The notes under the pieces are model-generated. The model was given only the letters and a program-made list of their open reading frames with translations, searched no databases and had not been told where the DNA came from. This document shows, piece by piece, positions 1-14,258 of a stretch of 64,000 nucleotides of DNA. Both the position numbers and the translations under genes were made by a program. Source of the stretch: Notolepis coatsorum (lineage: Eukaryota; Chordata; Actinopteri; Aulopiformes; Paralepididae); the NCBI GenBank assembly GCA_963971535.1, contig OZ020589.1, positions 88,397,183 through 88,461,182 of the forward strand, given 5' to 3'. The stretch's first letter is position 1. The number at the start of each line of letters is the position of its first letter.

Positions 1-3000
1 ACAGAAACCACACACAGAGGACAGAAACCACACAGAGGACAGAAACCATACAGAGAGGACAGAAACCACACAGAGAGGACAGAAACCACACAGAGAGGAC
101 AGAAACCACACAGAGAGGACAGAAACCACACAGAGAGGACAGAAACCATACAGCGAGGACAGAAACCATACAGAAGACAGAAACCATACAGAGAGGACAG
201 AAACCATACAGAGAGGACAGAAACCACACAGAGAGGACAGAAACCATACAGCGAGGACAGAAACCATACAGAGAGGACAGAAACCATACAGCGAGGACAG
301 AAACCACACAGAGAGGACAGAAACCATAGAGAGAGGACAGAAACCACACAGAGAGGACAGAAACCATACAGCGAGGAGAGAAACCATACAGCGAGGACAG
401 AAACCATACAGAGAGGACAGAAACCATACAGCGAGGACAGAAACCATACAGAGGACAGAAACCATACAGAGAGGACAGAAACCACACAGAGGACAGAAAC
501 CATACAGCGAGGACAGAAACCACACAGAGAGGACAGAAACCATACAGAGAGGACAGAAACCATACAAGAGACAGAAACCATACAAGAGACAGAAACCATA
601 CAGAGAGGACAGAAACCATACAGAGAGGACAGAAACCATACAGAGAGGACAGAAACCATACAAGAGACAGAAACCATACAGCGAGGACAGAAACCATACA
701 GCGAGGACAGAAACCATACAGAGAGGACAGAAACCATACAGCGAGGACAGAAACCATACAGAGGACAGAAACCATACAGAGAGGACAGAAACCACACAGA
801 GGACAGAAACCATACAGCGAGGACAGAAACCATACAGAGGACAGAAACCATACAGAGAGGACAGAAACCATACAGAGAGGACAGAAACCATACAGAGAGG
901 ACAGAAACCACCCAGAGAGGACAGAAACCATACAGAGAGGACAGAAACCACACAGAGAGGACAGAAACCATACAGCGAGGACAGAAACCATACAGAGAGG
1001 ACAGAAACCATACAGCGAGGACAGAAACCATACATAGAGGACAGAAACCACACAGAGAGGACAGAAACCACACAGAGAGGACAGAAACCATACAGCGAGG
1101 ACAGAAACCATACAGAGCGGACAGAAACCACACAGAGAGGACAGAAACCATACAGAGAGTACAGAAACCACACAGAGAGGACAGAAACCACACAGAGAGG
1201 ACAGAAACCATACAGCAAGGACAGAAACCACACACAGAGGACAGAAACCACACAGAGGACAGAAACCACACAGAGAGGACAGAAACCATACATAGAGGAC
1301 AGAAACCACACAGAGAGGACAGAAACCACACAGAGAGGACAGAAACCATACAGCGAGGACAGAAACCACACACAGAGGACAGAAACCACACAGAGGACAG
1401 AAACCATACAGAGAGGACAGAAACCACACAGAGAGGACACAAACCATACAGAGAGGACAGAAACCATACAGCGAGGACAGAAACCACCCAGAGAGGACAG
1501 AAACCACACACAGAGGACAGAAACCACACAGAGGACAGAAACCATACAGAGAGGACAGAAACCACACAGAGAGGACAGAAACCACACAGAGAGGACAGAA
1601 ACCACACAGAGAGGACAGAAACCACACAGAGAGGACAGAAACCATACAGCGAGGACAGAAACCATACAGAAGACAGAAACCATACAGAGAGGACAGAAAC
1701 CATACAGAGAGGACAGAAACCACACAGAGAGGATAGAAACCATACAGCGAGGACAGAAACCATACAGAGAGGACAGAAACCATACAGCGAGGACAGAAAC
1801 CACACAGAGAGGACAGAAACCATAGAGAGAGGACAGAAACCACACAGAGAGGACAGAAACCATACAGCGAGGAGAGAAACCATACAGCGAGGACAGAAAC
1901 CATACAGAGAGGACAGAAACCATACAGCGAGGACAGAAACCATACAGAGGACAGAAACCATACAGAGAGGACAGAAACCACACAGAGGACAGAAACCATA
2001 CAGCGAGGACAGAAACCACACAGAGAGGACAGAAACCATACAGAGAGGACAGAAACCATACAAGAGACAGAAACCATACAAGAGACAGAAACCATACAGA
2101 GAGGACAGAAACCATACAGAGAGGACAGAAACCATACAGAGAGGACAGAAACCATACAAGAGACAGAAACCATACAGCGAGGACAGAAACCATACAGCGA
2201 GGACAGAAACCATACAGAGAGGACAGAAACCATACAGCGAGGACAGAAACCATACAGAGGACAGAAACCATACAGAGAGGACAGAAACCACACAGAGGAC
2301 AGAAACCATACAGCGAGGACAGAAACCATACAGAGGACAGAAACCATACAGAGAGGACAGAAACCATACAGAGAGGACAGAAACCATACAGAGAGGACAG
2401 AAACCACCCAGAGAGGACAGAAACCATACAGAGAGGACAGAAACCACACAGAGAGGACAGAAACCATACAGCGAGGACAGAAACCATACAGAGAGGACAG
2501 AAACCATACAGCGAGGACAGAAACCACACAGAGAGGACAGAAACCATAGAGAGAGGACAGAAACCACACAGAGAGGACAGAAACCATACAGCGAGGAGAG
2601 AAACCATACAGCGAGGACAGAAACCATACAGAGAGGACAGAAACCATACAGCGAGGACAGAAACCATACAGAGGACAGAAACCATACAGAGAGGACAGAA
2701 ACCACACAGAGGACAGAAACCATACAGCGAGGACAGAAACCACACAGAGAGGACAGAAACCATACAGAGAGGACAGAAACCATACAAGAGACAGAAACCA
2801 TACAAGAGACAGAAACCATACAGAGAGGACAGAAACCATACAGAGAGGACAGAAACCATACAGAGAGGACAGAAACCATACAAGAGACAGAAACCATACA
2901 GCGAGGACAGAAACCATACAGTTTGGACAGAAACCATACAGAGAGGACAGAAACCATACAGCGAGGACAGAAACCATACAGAGGACAGAAACCATACAGA

Positions 3001-6000
3001 GAGGACAGAAACCACACAGAGGACAGAAACCATACAGCGAGGACAGAAACCACACAGAGAGGACAGAAACCACACAGAGGACAGAAACCATACAGCGAGG
3101 ACAGAAACCATACAGAGAGGACAGAAACCACACAGAGAGGACAGAAACCACACACAGAGAGGTCAGAAACCATACAGAGAGGACAGAAACCACACAGAGA
3201 GGACATAAACCATACAGCGAGGACAGAACCCATACAGAGAAGACAGAAACCATACAGAGAGGACAGAAACCATACAGAGAGGACAGAAACCACACAGAGA
3301 GGACAGAAACCACACAGATAGAACATAAACCACACACAGAGGACATAAACCACACAGAGAGGACATAAACCATACAGAGAGGACAGAAACCATACAAGAG
3401 ACAGAAACCACACAGAGGACAGAAACCATACAGCGAGGAAAGAAACCACACAGAGAGGACAGAAACCATACAGAGGACAGAAACCATACAGAGAGGACAG
3501 AAACCATACAGAGAGGACAGAGAGGACAGAAACCATACAGAGAGGACAGAAACCATACAGAGAGGACATAAACCATACAGAGGACAGAAACCACACAGAG
3601 AGGACAGAAACCATACAGAGGACAGAAACCACACAGAGAGGACAGAAACCATACAGAGAGGACAGAAACCATACAGAGAGGACAGAAACCACACAGAGGA
3701 CAGAAACCATACATAGGACAGAAACCACACAGAGAGGACAAAAACCACACAGAGGGGACAGAAACCATACAGCGAGGACAGAAACCACACAGAGGACAGA
3801 AACCATACAGAGAGGACAGAAACCACACAGAGGACAGAAACCATACAGAGAGGACAGAAACCATACAAGAGACAGAAACCATACAAGAGACAGAAACCAT
3901 ACAGAGAGGACAGAAACCATACAGAGAGGACAGAAACCATACAGAGAGGACAGAAACCATACAAGAGACAGAAACCATACAGCGAGGACAGAAACCATAC
4001 AGCGAGGACAGAAACCATACAGAGAGGACAGAAACCATACAGCGAGGACAGAAACCATTCAGAGGACAGAAACCATACAGAGAGGACAGAAACCACACAG
4101 AGGACAGAAACCATACAGCGAGGACAGAAACCATACAGAGGACAGAAACCATACAGAGAGGACAGAAACCATACAGAGAGGACAGAAACCATACAGAGAG
4201 GACAGAAACCACCCAGAGAGGACAGAAACCATACAGAGAGGACAGAAACCACACAGAGAGGACAGAAACCATACAGCGAGGACAGAAACCATACAGAGAG
4301 GACAGAAACCATACAGCGAGGACAGAAACCACACAGAGAGGACAGAAACCATAGAGAGAGGACAGAAACCACACAGAGAGGACAGAAACCATACAGCGAG
4401 GAGAGAAACCATACAGCGAGGACAGAAACCATACAGAGAGGACAGAAACCATACAGAGAGGACAGAAACCACACAGAGAGGACAGAAACCATACAGCGAG
4501 GACAGAAACCACACAGAGAGGACAGAAACCACACAGAGGACAGAAACCATACAGAGAGGACAGAAACCACACAGAGAGGACAGAAACCATACAGAGAGGA
4601 CAAAAACCACACAGAGAGGACAGAAACCATACAGAGAGGACAGAAACCATACAGAGCGGACAGAAACCACACAGAGAGGACAGAAACCATACAGAGAGGA
4701 CAGAAACCACACAGAGAGGACAGAAACCACACAGAGAGGACAGAAACCATACAGCAAGGACAGAAACCACACACAGAGGACAGAAACCACACAGAGGACA
4801 GAAACCACACAGAGAGGACAGAAACCATACATAGAGGACAGAAACCACACAGAGAGGACAGAAACCACACAGAGAGGACAGAAACCATACAGCGAGGACA
4901 GAAACCACACACAGAGGACAGAAACCACACAGAGGACAGAAACCATACAGAGAGGACAGAAACCACACAGAGAGGACACAAACCATACAGAGAGGACAGA
5001 AACCATACAGCGAGGACAGAAACCACCCAGAGAGGACAGAAACCACACACAGAGGACAGAAACCACACAGAGGACAGAAACCATACAGAGAGGACAGAAA
5101 CCACACAGAGAGGACAGAAACCACACAGAGAGGACAGAAACCACACAGAGAGGACAGAAACCACACAGAGAGGACAGAAACCATACAGCGAGGACAGAAA
5201 CCATACAGAAGACAGAAACCATACAGAGAGGACAGAAACCATACAGAGAGGACAGAAACCACACAGAGAGGACAGAAACCATACAGCGAGGACAGAAACC
5301 ATACAGAGAGGACAGAAACCATACAGCGAGGACAGAAACCACACAGAGAGGACAGAAACCATAGAGAGAGGACAGAAACCACACAGAGAGGACAGAAACC
5401 ATACAGCGAGGAGAGAAACCATACAGCGAGGACAGAAACCATACAGAGAGGACAGAAACCATACAGCGAGGACAGAAACCATACAGAGGACAGAAACCAT
5501 ACAGAGAGGACAGAAACCACACAGAGGACAGAAACCATACAGCGAGGACAGAAACCACACAGAGAGGACAGAAACCATACAGAGAGGACAGAAACCATAC
5601 AAGAGACAGAAACCATACAAGAGACAGAAACCATACAGAGAGGACAGAAACCATACAGAGAGGACAGAAACCATACAGAGAGGACAGAAACCATACAAGA
5701 GACAGAAACCATACAGCGAGGACAGAAACCATACAGCGAGGACAGAAACCATACAGAGAGGACAGAAACCATACAGCGAGGACAGAAACCATACAGAGGA
5801 CAGAAACCATACAGAGAGGACAGAAACCACACAGAGGACAGAAACCATACAGCGAGGACAGAAACCATACAGAGGACAGAAACCATACAGAGAGGACAGA
5901 AACCATACAGAGAGGACAGAAACCATACAGAGAGGACAGAAACCACCCAGAGAGGACAGAAACCATACAGAGAGGACAGAAACCACACAGAGAGGACAGA

Positions 6001-8725
6001 AACCATACAGCGAGGACAGAAACCATACAGAGAGGACAGAAACCATACAGCGAGGACAGAAACCATACATAGAGGACAGAAACCACACAGAGAGGACAGA
6101 AACCACACAGAGAGGACAGAAACCATACAGCGAGGACAGAAACCATACAGAGCGGACAGAAACCACACAGAGAGGACAGAAACCATACAGAGAGGACAGA
6201 AACCACACAGAGAGGACAGAAACCACACAGAGAGGACAGAAACCATACAGCAAGGACAGAAACCACACACAGAGGACAGAAACCACACAGAGGACAGAAA
6301 CCACACAGAGAGGACAGAAACCATACATAGAGGACAGAAACCACACAGAGAGGACAGAAACCACACAGAGAGGACAGAAACCATACAGCGAGGACAGAAA
6401 CCACACACAGAGGACAGAAACCACACAGAGGACAGAAACCATACAGAGAGGACAGAAACCACACAGAGAGGACACAAACCATACAGAGAGGACAGAAACC
6501 ATACAGCGAGGACAGAAACCACCCAGAGAGGACAGAAACCACACACAGAGGACAGAAACCACACAGAGGACAGAAACCATACAGAGAGGACAGAAACCAC
6601 ACAGAGAGGACAGAAACCACACAGAGAGGACAGAAACCACACAGAGAGGACAGAAACCACACAGAGAGGACAGAAACCATACAGCGAGGACAGAAACCAT
6701 ACAGAAGACAGAAACCATACAGAGAGGACAGAAACCATACAGAGAGGACAGAAACCACACAGAGAGGATAGAAACCATACAGCGAGGACAGAAACCATAC
6801 AGAGAGGACAGAAACCATACAGCGAGGACAGAAACCACACAGAGAGGACAGAAACCATAGAGAGAGGACAGAAACCACACAGAGAGGACAGAAACCATAC
6901 AGCGAGGAGAGAAACCATACAGCGAGGACAGAAACCATACAGAGAGGACAGAAACCATACAGCGAGGACAGAAACCATACAGAGGACAGAAACCATACAG
7001 AGAGGACAGAAACCACACAGAGGACAGAAACCATACAGCGAGGACAGAAACCACACAGAGAGGACAGAAACCATACAGAGAGGACAGAAACCATACAAGA
7101 GACAGAAACCATACAAGAGACAGAAACCATACAGAGAGGACAGAAACCATACAGAGAGGACAGAAACCATACAGAGAGGACAGAAACCATACAAGAGACA
7201 GAAACCATACAGCGAGGACAGAAACCATACAGCGAGGACAGAAACCATACAGAGAGGACAGAAACCATACAGCGAGGACAGAAACCATACAGAGGACAGA
7301 AACCATACAGAGAGGACAGAAACCACACAGAGGACAGAAACCATACAGCGAGGACAGAAACCATACAGAGGACAGAAACCATACAGAGAGGACAGAAACC
7401 ATACAGAGAGGACAGAAACCATACAGAGAGGACAGAAACCACCCAGAGAGGACAGAAACCATACAGAGAGGACAGAAACCACACAGAGAGGACAGAAACC
7501 ATACAGCGAGGACAGAAACCATACAGAGAGGACAGAAACCATACAGCGAGGACAGAAACCACACAGAGAGGACAGAAACCATAGAGAGAGGACAGAAACC
7601 ACACAGAGAGGACAGAAACCATACAGCGAGGAGAGAAACCATACAGCGAGGACAGAAACCATACAGAGAGGACAGAAACCATACAGCGAGGACAGAAACC
7701 ATACAGAGGACAGAAACCATACAGAGAGGACAGAAACCACACAGAGGACAGAAACCATACAGCGAGGACAGAAACCACACAGAGAGGACAGAAACCATAC
7801 AGAGAGGACAGAAACCATACAAGAGACAGAAACCATACAAGAGACAGAAACCATACAGAGAGGACAGAAACCATACAGAGAGGACAGAAACCATACAGAG
7901 AGGACAGAAACCATACAAGAGACAGAAACCATACAGCGAGGACAGAAACCATACAGTTTGGACAGAAACCATACAGAGAGGACAGAAACCATACAGCGAG
8001 GACAGAAACCATACAGAGGACAGAAACCATACAGAGAGGACAGAAACCACACAGAGGACAGAAACCATACAGCGAGGACAGAAACCACACAGAGAGGACA
8101 GAAACCACACAGAGGACAGAAACCATACAGCGAGGACAGAAACCATACAGAGAGGACAGAAACCACACAGAGAGGACAGAAACCACACACAGAGAGGTCA
8201 GAAACCATACAGAGAGGACAGAAACCACACAGAGAGGACATAAACCATACAGCGAGGACAGAACCCATACAGAGAAGACAGAAACCATACAGAGAGGACA
8301 GAAACCATACAGAGAGGACAGAAACCACACAGAGAGGACAGAAACCACACAGATAGAACATAAACCACACACAGAGGACATAAACCACACAGAGAGGACA
8401 TAAACCATACAGAGAGGACAGAAACCATACAAGAGACAGAAACCACACAGAGGACAGAAACCATACAGCGAGGAAAGAAACCACACAGAGAGGACAGAAA
8501 CCATACAGAGGACAGAAACCATACAGAGAGGACAGAAACCATACAGAGAGGACAGAGAGGACAGAAACCATACAGAGAGGACAGAAACCATACAGAGAGG
8601 ACATAAACCATACAGAGGACAGAAACCACACAGAGAGGACAGAAACCATACAGAGGACAGAAACCACACAGAGAGGACAGAAACCATACAGAGAGGACAG
8701 AAACCATACAGAGAGGACAGAAACC
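1..8725. repeat. 5035-bp higher-order duplication in the minisatellite (about 3.7 kb matched)
   Basis: The segment from 1 to about 3690 recurs at 5036 to about 8725. The offset is exactly 5035 bp at several rare variants, including the unusual CAGTTTGG junction at about 2930 and 7965. Within each copy a further 1496-bp periodicity is seen. The two copies part company shortly after 3690/8725. Confidence 0.85.
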
Positions 8726-9174
8726 ATACAAGAGACATAAACCACACAGAGGACAGAAACCATACAGCGGGGACAGAAACCACACAGAGAGGACAGAAAC
8801 CATACAGAGAGGACAGAAACCATACAGAGAGGACAGAAACCATACAGCGAGGACAGAAACCATACAATAGAGGACAGAAACCATACAGAGAGGACAGAAA
8901 CCATACAGAGAGGACAGAAACCATACAGAGAGGACAGAAACCATACAGAGGACAGAAACCACACAGATAGGACAGAAACCATACAGAGGACAGAAACCAC
9001 ACAGAGAGGACAGAAACCATACAGAGAGGACAGAAACCACACAGAGAGGACAGAAACCACACAGAGAGGACAGAAACCATACAGAGAGGACAGAAACCAC
9101 ACAGAGAGGACAGAAACCACACAGAGGACAGAAACCACACAGAGGCCAGAAACCATACAATAGGACAGACACCA

Positions 9175-12100
9175 CACAGAGAGGACAGAAACCACACAGA
9201 GGGGACAGAAACCATACAGCGAGGACAGAAACCACACAGAGGACAGAAACCATACAGAGAGGACAGAAACCACACAGAGGACAGAAACCATACAGAGAGG
9301 ACAGAAACCATACAAGAGAGGACAGAAACCATACAGAGAGGACATAAACCATACAGAGAGGACAGAAACCATACAGAGAGGACAGAAACCATAAAGAGGA
9401 CAGAAACCACACAGAGAGGACAGAAACCATACAGAGGACAGAAACCACACAGAGAGGACAGAAACCATACAGAGAGGACAGAAACCACACAAAGAGGACA
9501 GAAACCACACAGAGAGGACAGAAACCATACAGAGAGGACAGAAACCACACAGAGAGGACAGAAACCACACAGAGGACAGAAACCACACAGAGGACTGAAA
9601 CCATACATAGGACAGAAACCACACAGAGAGGACAAAAACCACACAGAGGGGACAGAAACCATACAGCGAGGACAGAAACCACACAGAGGACAGAAACCAC
9701 ACAGATAGGACAGAAACCATACAGAGGACAGAAACCACACAGAGAGGACAGAAACCATACAGAGAGGACAGAAACCACACAGAGAGGACAGAAACCACAC
9801 AGAGAGGACAGAAACCATACAGAGACGACAGAAACCACACAGAGAGGACAGAAACCACACAGAGGACAGAAACCACACAGAGGCCAGAAACCATACAATA
9901 GGACAGAAACCACACAGAGAGGACAGAAACCACACAGAGGGGACAGAAACCATACAGCGAGGACAGAAACCACACAGAGGACAGAAACCATACAGAGATG
10001 ACAGAAACCACACAGAGGACAGAAACCATACAGAGAGGACAGAAACCATACAAGAGAGGACAGAAACCATACAGAGAGGACAGAAACCATACAGAGAGGA
10101 CAGAAACCATACAGAGAGGACAGAAACCATATAGAGGACAGAAACCACACAGAGAGGACAGAAACCATACAGAGGACAGAAACCACACAGAGAGGACAGA
10201 AACCATACAGAGAGGACAGAAACCACACAGAGAGGACAGAAACCACACAGAGAGGACAGAAACCATACAGAGAGGACAGAAACCACACAGAGAGGACAGA
10301 AACCACACAGAGGACAGAAACCACACAGAGGACAGAAACCATACATAGGACAGAAACCACACAGAGAGGACAAAAACCACACAGAGGGGACAGAAACCAT
10401 ACAGCGAGGACAGAAACCACACAGAGGACAGAAACCATACAGAGAGGACAGAAACCACACAGAGGACAGAAACCATACAGAGAGGACAGAAACCATACAG
10501 AGAGGACAGAAACCATACAGAGAGGACAGAAACCACACAGAGAGGACAGAAACCACACAGAGAGGACAGAAACCACACAGTTGACAGAAACCATACAGAG
10601 AGGACAGAAACCATACAGAGAGGACAGAAACCACACAGAGAGGACAGAAACCACACAGAGGACAGAAACCATACAGCGAGGACAGAAACCATACAGAGAG
10701 GACAGAAACCATACAGAGAGGACAGAAACCATACAGAGAGGACAGAAACCACACAGAGAGGACAGAAACCACACAGAGAGGACAGAAACCATACAGAGAG
10801 GACAGCAACCACACAGAGAGGACAGACACCATACAGAGAGGACAGAAACCATACAGAGAGGACAGAAACCATACAAGAGACAGAAACCATACAGAGAGGA
10901 CAGAAACCATACAGAGAGGACAGAAACCACACAGAGAGGACAGAAACCACACAGAGGACAGAAACCACACAGAGAGGACAGAAACCACACAGAGGGGACA
11001 GAAACCATACAGCGAGGACAGAAACCACACAGAGGACAGAAACCATACAGAGAGGACAGAAACCACACAGAGGACAGAAACCATACAGAGAGGACAGAAA
11101 CCATACAAGAGAGGACAGAAACCATACAGAGAGGACATAAACCATACAGAGAGGACAGAAACCATACAGAGAGGACAGAAACCATAAAGAGGACAGAAAC
11201 CACACAGAGAGGACAGAAACCATACAGAGGACAGAAACCACACAGAGAGGACAGAAACCATACAGAGAGGACAGAAACCACACAAAGAGGACAGAAACCA
11301 CACAGAGAGGACAGAAACCATACAGAGAGGACAGAAACCACACAGAGAGGACAGAAACCACACAGAGGACAGAAACCACACAGAGGACAGAAACCATACA
11401 TAGGACAGAAACCACACAGAGAGGACAAAAACCACACAGAGGGGACAGAAACCATACAGCGAGGACAGAAACCACACAGAGGACAGAAACCACACAGATA
11501 GGACAGAAACCATACAGAGGACAGAAACCACACAGAGAGGACAGAAACCATACAGAGAGGACAGAAACCACACAGAGAGGACAGAAACCACACAGAGAGG
11601 ACAGAAACCATACAGAGAGGACAGAAACCACACAGAGAGGACAGAAACCACACAGAGGACAGAAACCACACAGAGGCCAGAAACCATACAATAGGACAGA
11701 AACCACACAGAGAGGACAGAAACCACACAGAGGGGACAGAAACCATACAGCGAGGACAGAAACCACACAGAGGACAGAAACCATACAGAGATGACAGAAA
11801 CCACACAGAGGACAGAAACCATACAGAGAGGACAGACACCATACAAGAGAGGACAGAAACCATACAGAGAGGACAGAAACCATACAGAGAGGACAGAAAC
11901 CATACAGAGAGGACAGAAACCATATAGAGGACAGAAACCACACAGAGAGGACAGAAACCATACAGAGGACAGAAACCACACAGAGAGGACAGAAACCATA
12001 CAGAGAGGACAGAAACCACACAGAGAGGACAGAAACCACACAGAGAGGACAGAAACCATACAGAGAGGACAGAAACCACACAGGGAGGACAGAAACCACA

Positions 12101-12760
12101 CAGAGGACAGAAACCACACAGAGGACAGAAACCATACATAGGACAGAAACCACACAGAGAGGACAAAAACCACACAGAGGGGACAGAAACCATACAGCGA
12201 GGACAGAAACCACACAGAGGACAGAAACCATACAGAGAGGACAGAAACCACACAGAGGACAGAAACCATACAGAGAGGACAGAAACCATACAGAGAGGAC
12301 AGAAACCATACAGAGAGGACAGAAACCACACAGAGAGGACAGAAACCACACAGAGAGGACAGAAACCACACAGTTGACAGAAACCATACAGAGAGGACAG
12401 AAACCATACAGAGAGGACAGAAACCACACAGAGAGGACAGAAACCACACAGAGGACAGAAACCATACAGCGAGGACAGAAACCATACAGAGAGGACAGAA
12501 ACCATACAGAGAGGACAGAAACCATACAGAGAGGACAGAAACCACACAGAGAGGACAGAAACCACACAGAGAGGACAGAAACCATACAGAGAGAACAGCA
12601 ACCACACAGAGAGGACAGACACCATACAGAGAGGACAGAAACCATACAGAGAGGACAGAAACCATACAAGAGACAGAAACCATACAGAGAGGACAGAAAC
12701 CATACAGAGAGGACAGAAACCATACAGAGAGGACAGAAACCATACAGAGAGGACAGAAAC
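9175..12760. repeat. 1793-bp tandem higher-order duplication in the minisatellite
   Basis: Rare variants recur exactly 1793 bp apart: the CAGTTGACAG junction near 10579 and 12372, the GAGATGACAG variant near 9996 and 11789, and the CAATAGGAC variant near 9898 and 11691. Matching sequence runs from about 9175 to 10920 and again from about 10968 to 12713, so two adjacent copies of one 1.8-kb block are present. Confidence 0.85.
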
Positions 12761-13409
12761 CACACAGAGAGGACAGAAACCATACAAGAGACAGAAACCA
12801 TACAGAGAGGACAGAAACCATACAGAGGGGACAGAAACCATACAGAGAGGACAGAAACCATACAGCGAGGACAGAAACCACACAGAGAGGACAGAAACCA
12901 CCCAGAGAGGACAGAAACCATACAGAGAGGACAGAAACCATACAAGAGACAGAAACCATACAGAGAGGACAGAAACCATACAGCGAGGACAGAAACAATA
13001 CAGAGAGGACAGAAACCATACAAGAGACAGAAACCATACAGAGAGGACAGAAACCATACAGCGAGGACAGAAACCATACAGAGAAGACAGAAACCACACA
13101 AGAGACAGAAACCATACAGAGAGGACAGAAACCACACAAGAGACAGAAACCACACAGAGAGGACAGAAACCATACAGCGAGGACAGAAACTACACACGAG
13201 ACAGAAACCACACAGAGAGGACAGAAACCATACAGAGAGGACAGAAACCATACAAGAGACAGAAACCATACAGAGAGGACAGAAACCATACAGAGGACAG
13301 AAACCACACAGAGAGGACAGAAACCATACAGAGAGGACAGAAACCATACAGAGAGGACAGAAACCATACAAGAGACAGAAACCATACAGAGAGGACAGAA
13401 ACCATACAG

Positions 13410-13628
13410 AAGCATGTAAACACAACTAAGAGAAACATGTAAACACAACAAAGAGAAGCATGTAAACACAACAAAGAGAAGCATGTAAACACAACAAAGA
13501 CAAACATGTAAACACAACAAAGAGAAACATGTAAACACAACAAAGAGAAGCATGTAAACACAACAAAGAGAAACATGTAAACACAACAAAGAGAAGCATA
13601 TAAACACAACAAAGAGAAGCATGTAAAC
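13410..13628. repeat. 23-bp minisatellite
   Basis: About nine to ten head-to-tail copies of a 23-bp unit containing GCATGTAAACACAACAAAGA, with a G/A variant at the second position of the unit. It directly abuts the 18/20-bp array and is unrelated to it in sequence. Confidence 0.95.
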
Positions 13629-13928
13629 TTTCAACTCAACGGTGAGCATTACTGTAAAATGACCAAAACCAGTACAAGGTTTTTTGTTTCAATATCAGAG
13701 ATACTGTCCAAGCCTGGAGGAAGGCGCAAAGCACGGTGCCACGGCAAGTATTTTCACACGACTTAGTCTTGTGAGTGTCTCTCCTCTCTGCTCCTTTTCT
13801 GATTCGCTTAATGATACGGCTGATGAAACATTAATAAGTGTCAATGGAGTAGCGTCTGCGTCGCCCCGCTGGTCTGAAATTTAACCCTGAGTGCAAGTAA
13901 CACACAGTCTGTCCCTAACAGCTGTCGG
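13629..13928. other. Unassigned spacer
   Basis: About 300 bp of apparently single-copy sequence between two minisatellites. A 66-codon open frame (13684-13884, plus) shows no motif I recognise and is probably chance. No promoter or splice structure can be argued for. Confidence 0.5.
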
Positions 13929-14258
13929 CTAGGAGGCCAGGCTAGGAGGGCAGGCTAGGAGGAGGCCAGGCTAGGAGGCCAGGCTAGGAGGCCAGGCTAG
14001 GAGGCCAGGCTAGGAGGCCAGGTTAGGAGGTCAGGCTAGGAGGCCAGGTTAGGAGGCCAGGCTAGGAGGCCAGGCTAGGAGGCCAGGCTAGGAGGCCAGG
14101 CTAGGAGGCCAGGTTAGGAGGCCAGGCTAGGAGGCCAGGCTAGAAGGCCAGGCTAGGAGGCCAGGTTAGGAGGCCAGGCTAGGAGGCCAGGCTAGGAGGC
14201 CAGGCTAGGAGGCCAGGTTAGGAGGCCAGGCTAGGAGGCCAGGCTAGGAGGCCAGGTT
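13929..14258. repeat. 13-bp GC-rich minisatellite
   Basis: About 25 copies of AGGAGGCCAGGCT with frequent C/T variation at the penultimate position. The same unit reappears for two copies at 15865-15892, so the foldback element between them was inserted into this array. Confidence 0.95.

Larger units (their letters stand above)
1..13409. repeat. Giant minisatellite, 18/20-bp unit, with nested higher-order repeats
   Basis: The stretch is a continuous tandem array of a purine-rich unit built on GACAGAAACCATACAGAGAG. The full unit is 20 bp and common shorter versions are 18 bp (ending ACAGAG or ACAAGAG), giving roughly 680 copies. Variants such as CACACAGAG, CAGCGAGG and CAAGAGAC recur in fixed order. 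That order gives higher-order units: markers repeat at exactly 1496 bp (for example 171/1667 and 911/2407), at 5035 bp (171/5206, 2923/7958) and at 1793 bp (9998/11791, 10581/12374). The array starts before the window. The reverse strand has almost no stop codons in any frame, so 10-kb open frames appear; they read as the same 20-residue cycle in three phases and I treat them as artefacts. No unique sequence interrupts the array. Confidence 0.97.

Noticed and set aside
1-13409. CRISPR-like regular repeats
   Set aside because: Units are contiguous, without unique spacers, and the window is vertebrate.
2923-13429. Plus-strand frames with EDRNHTERTETIQRGQKPY repeats
   Set aside because: Same minisatellite read on the other strand; the frame depends only on the local mix of 18- and 20-bp units.
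3163-13649. Minus-strand open frames of 3420, 3196 and 1651 codons
   Set aside because: They are translations of the 18/20-bp minisatellite, whose reverse strand lacks stops in every phase. They have no start context, no non-repeat domain and overlapping alternatives in other frames.
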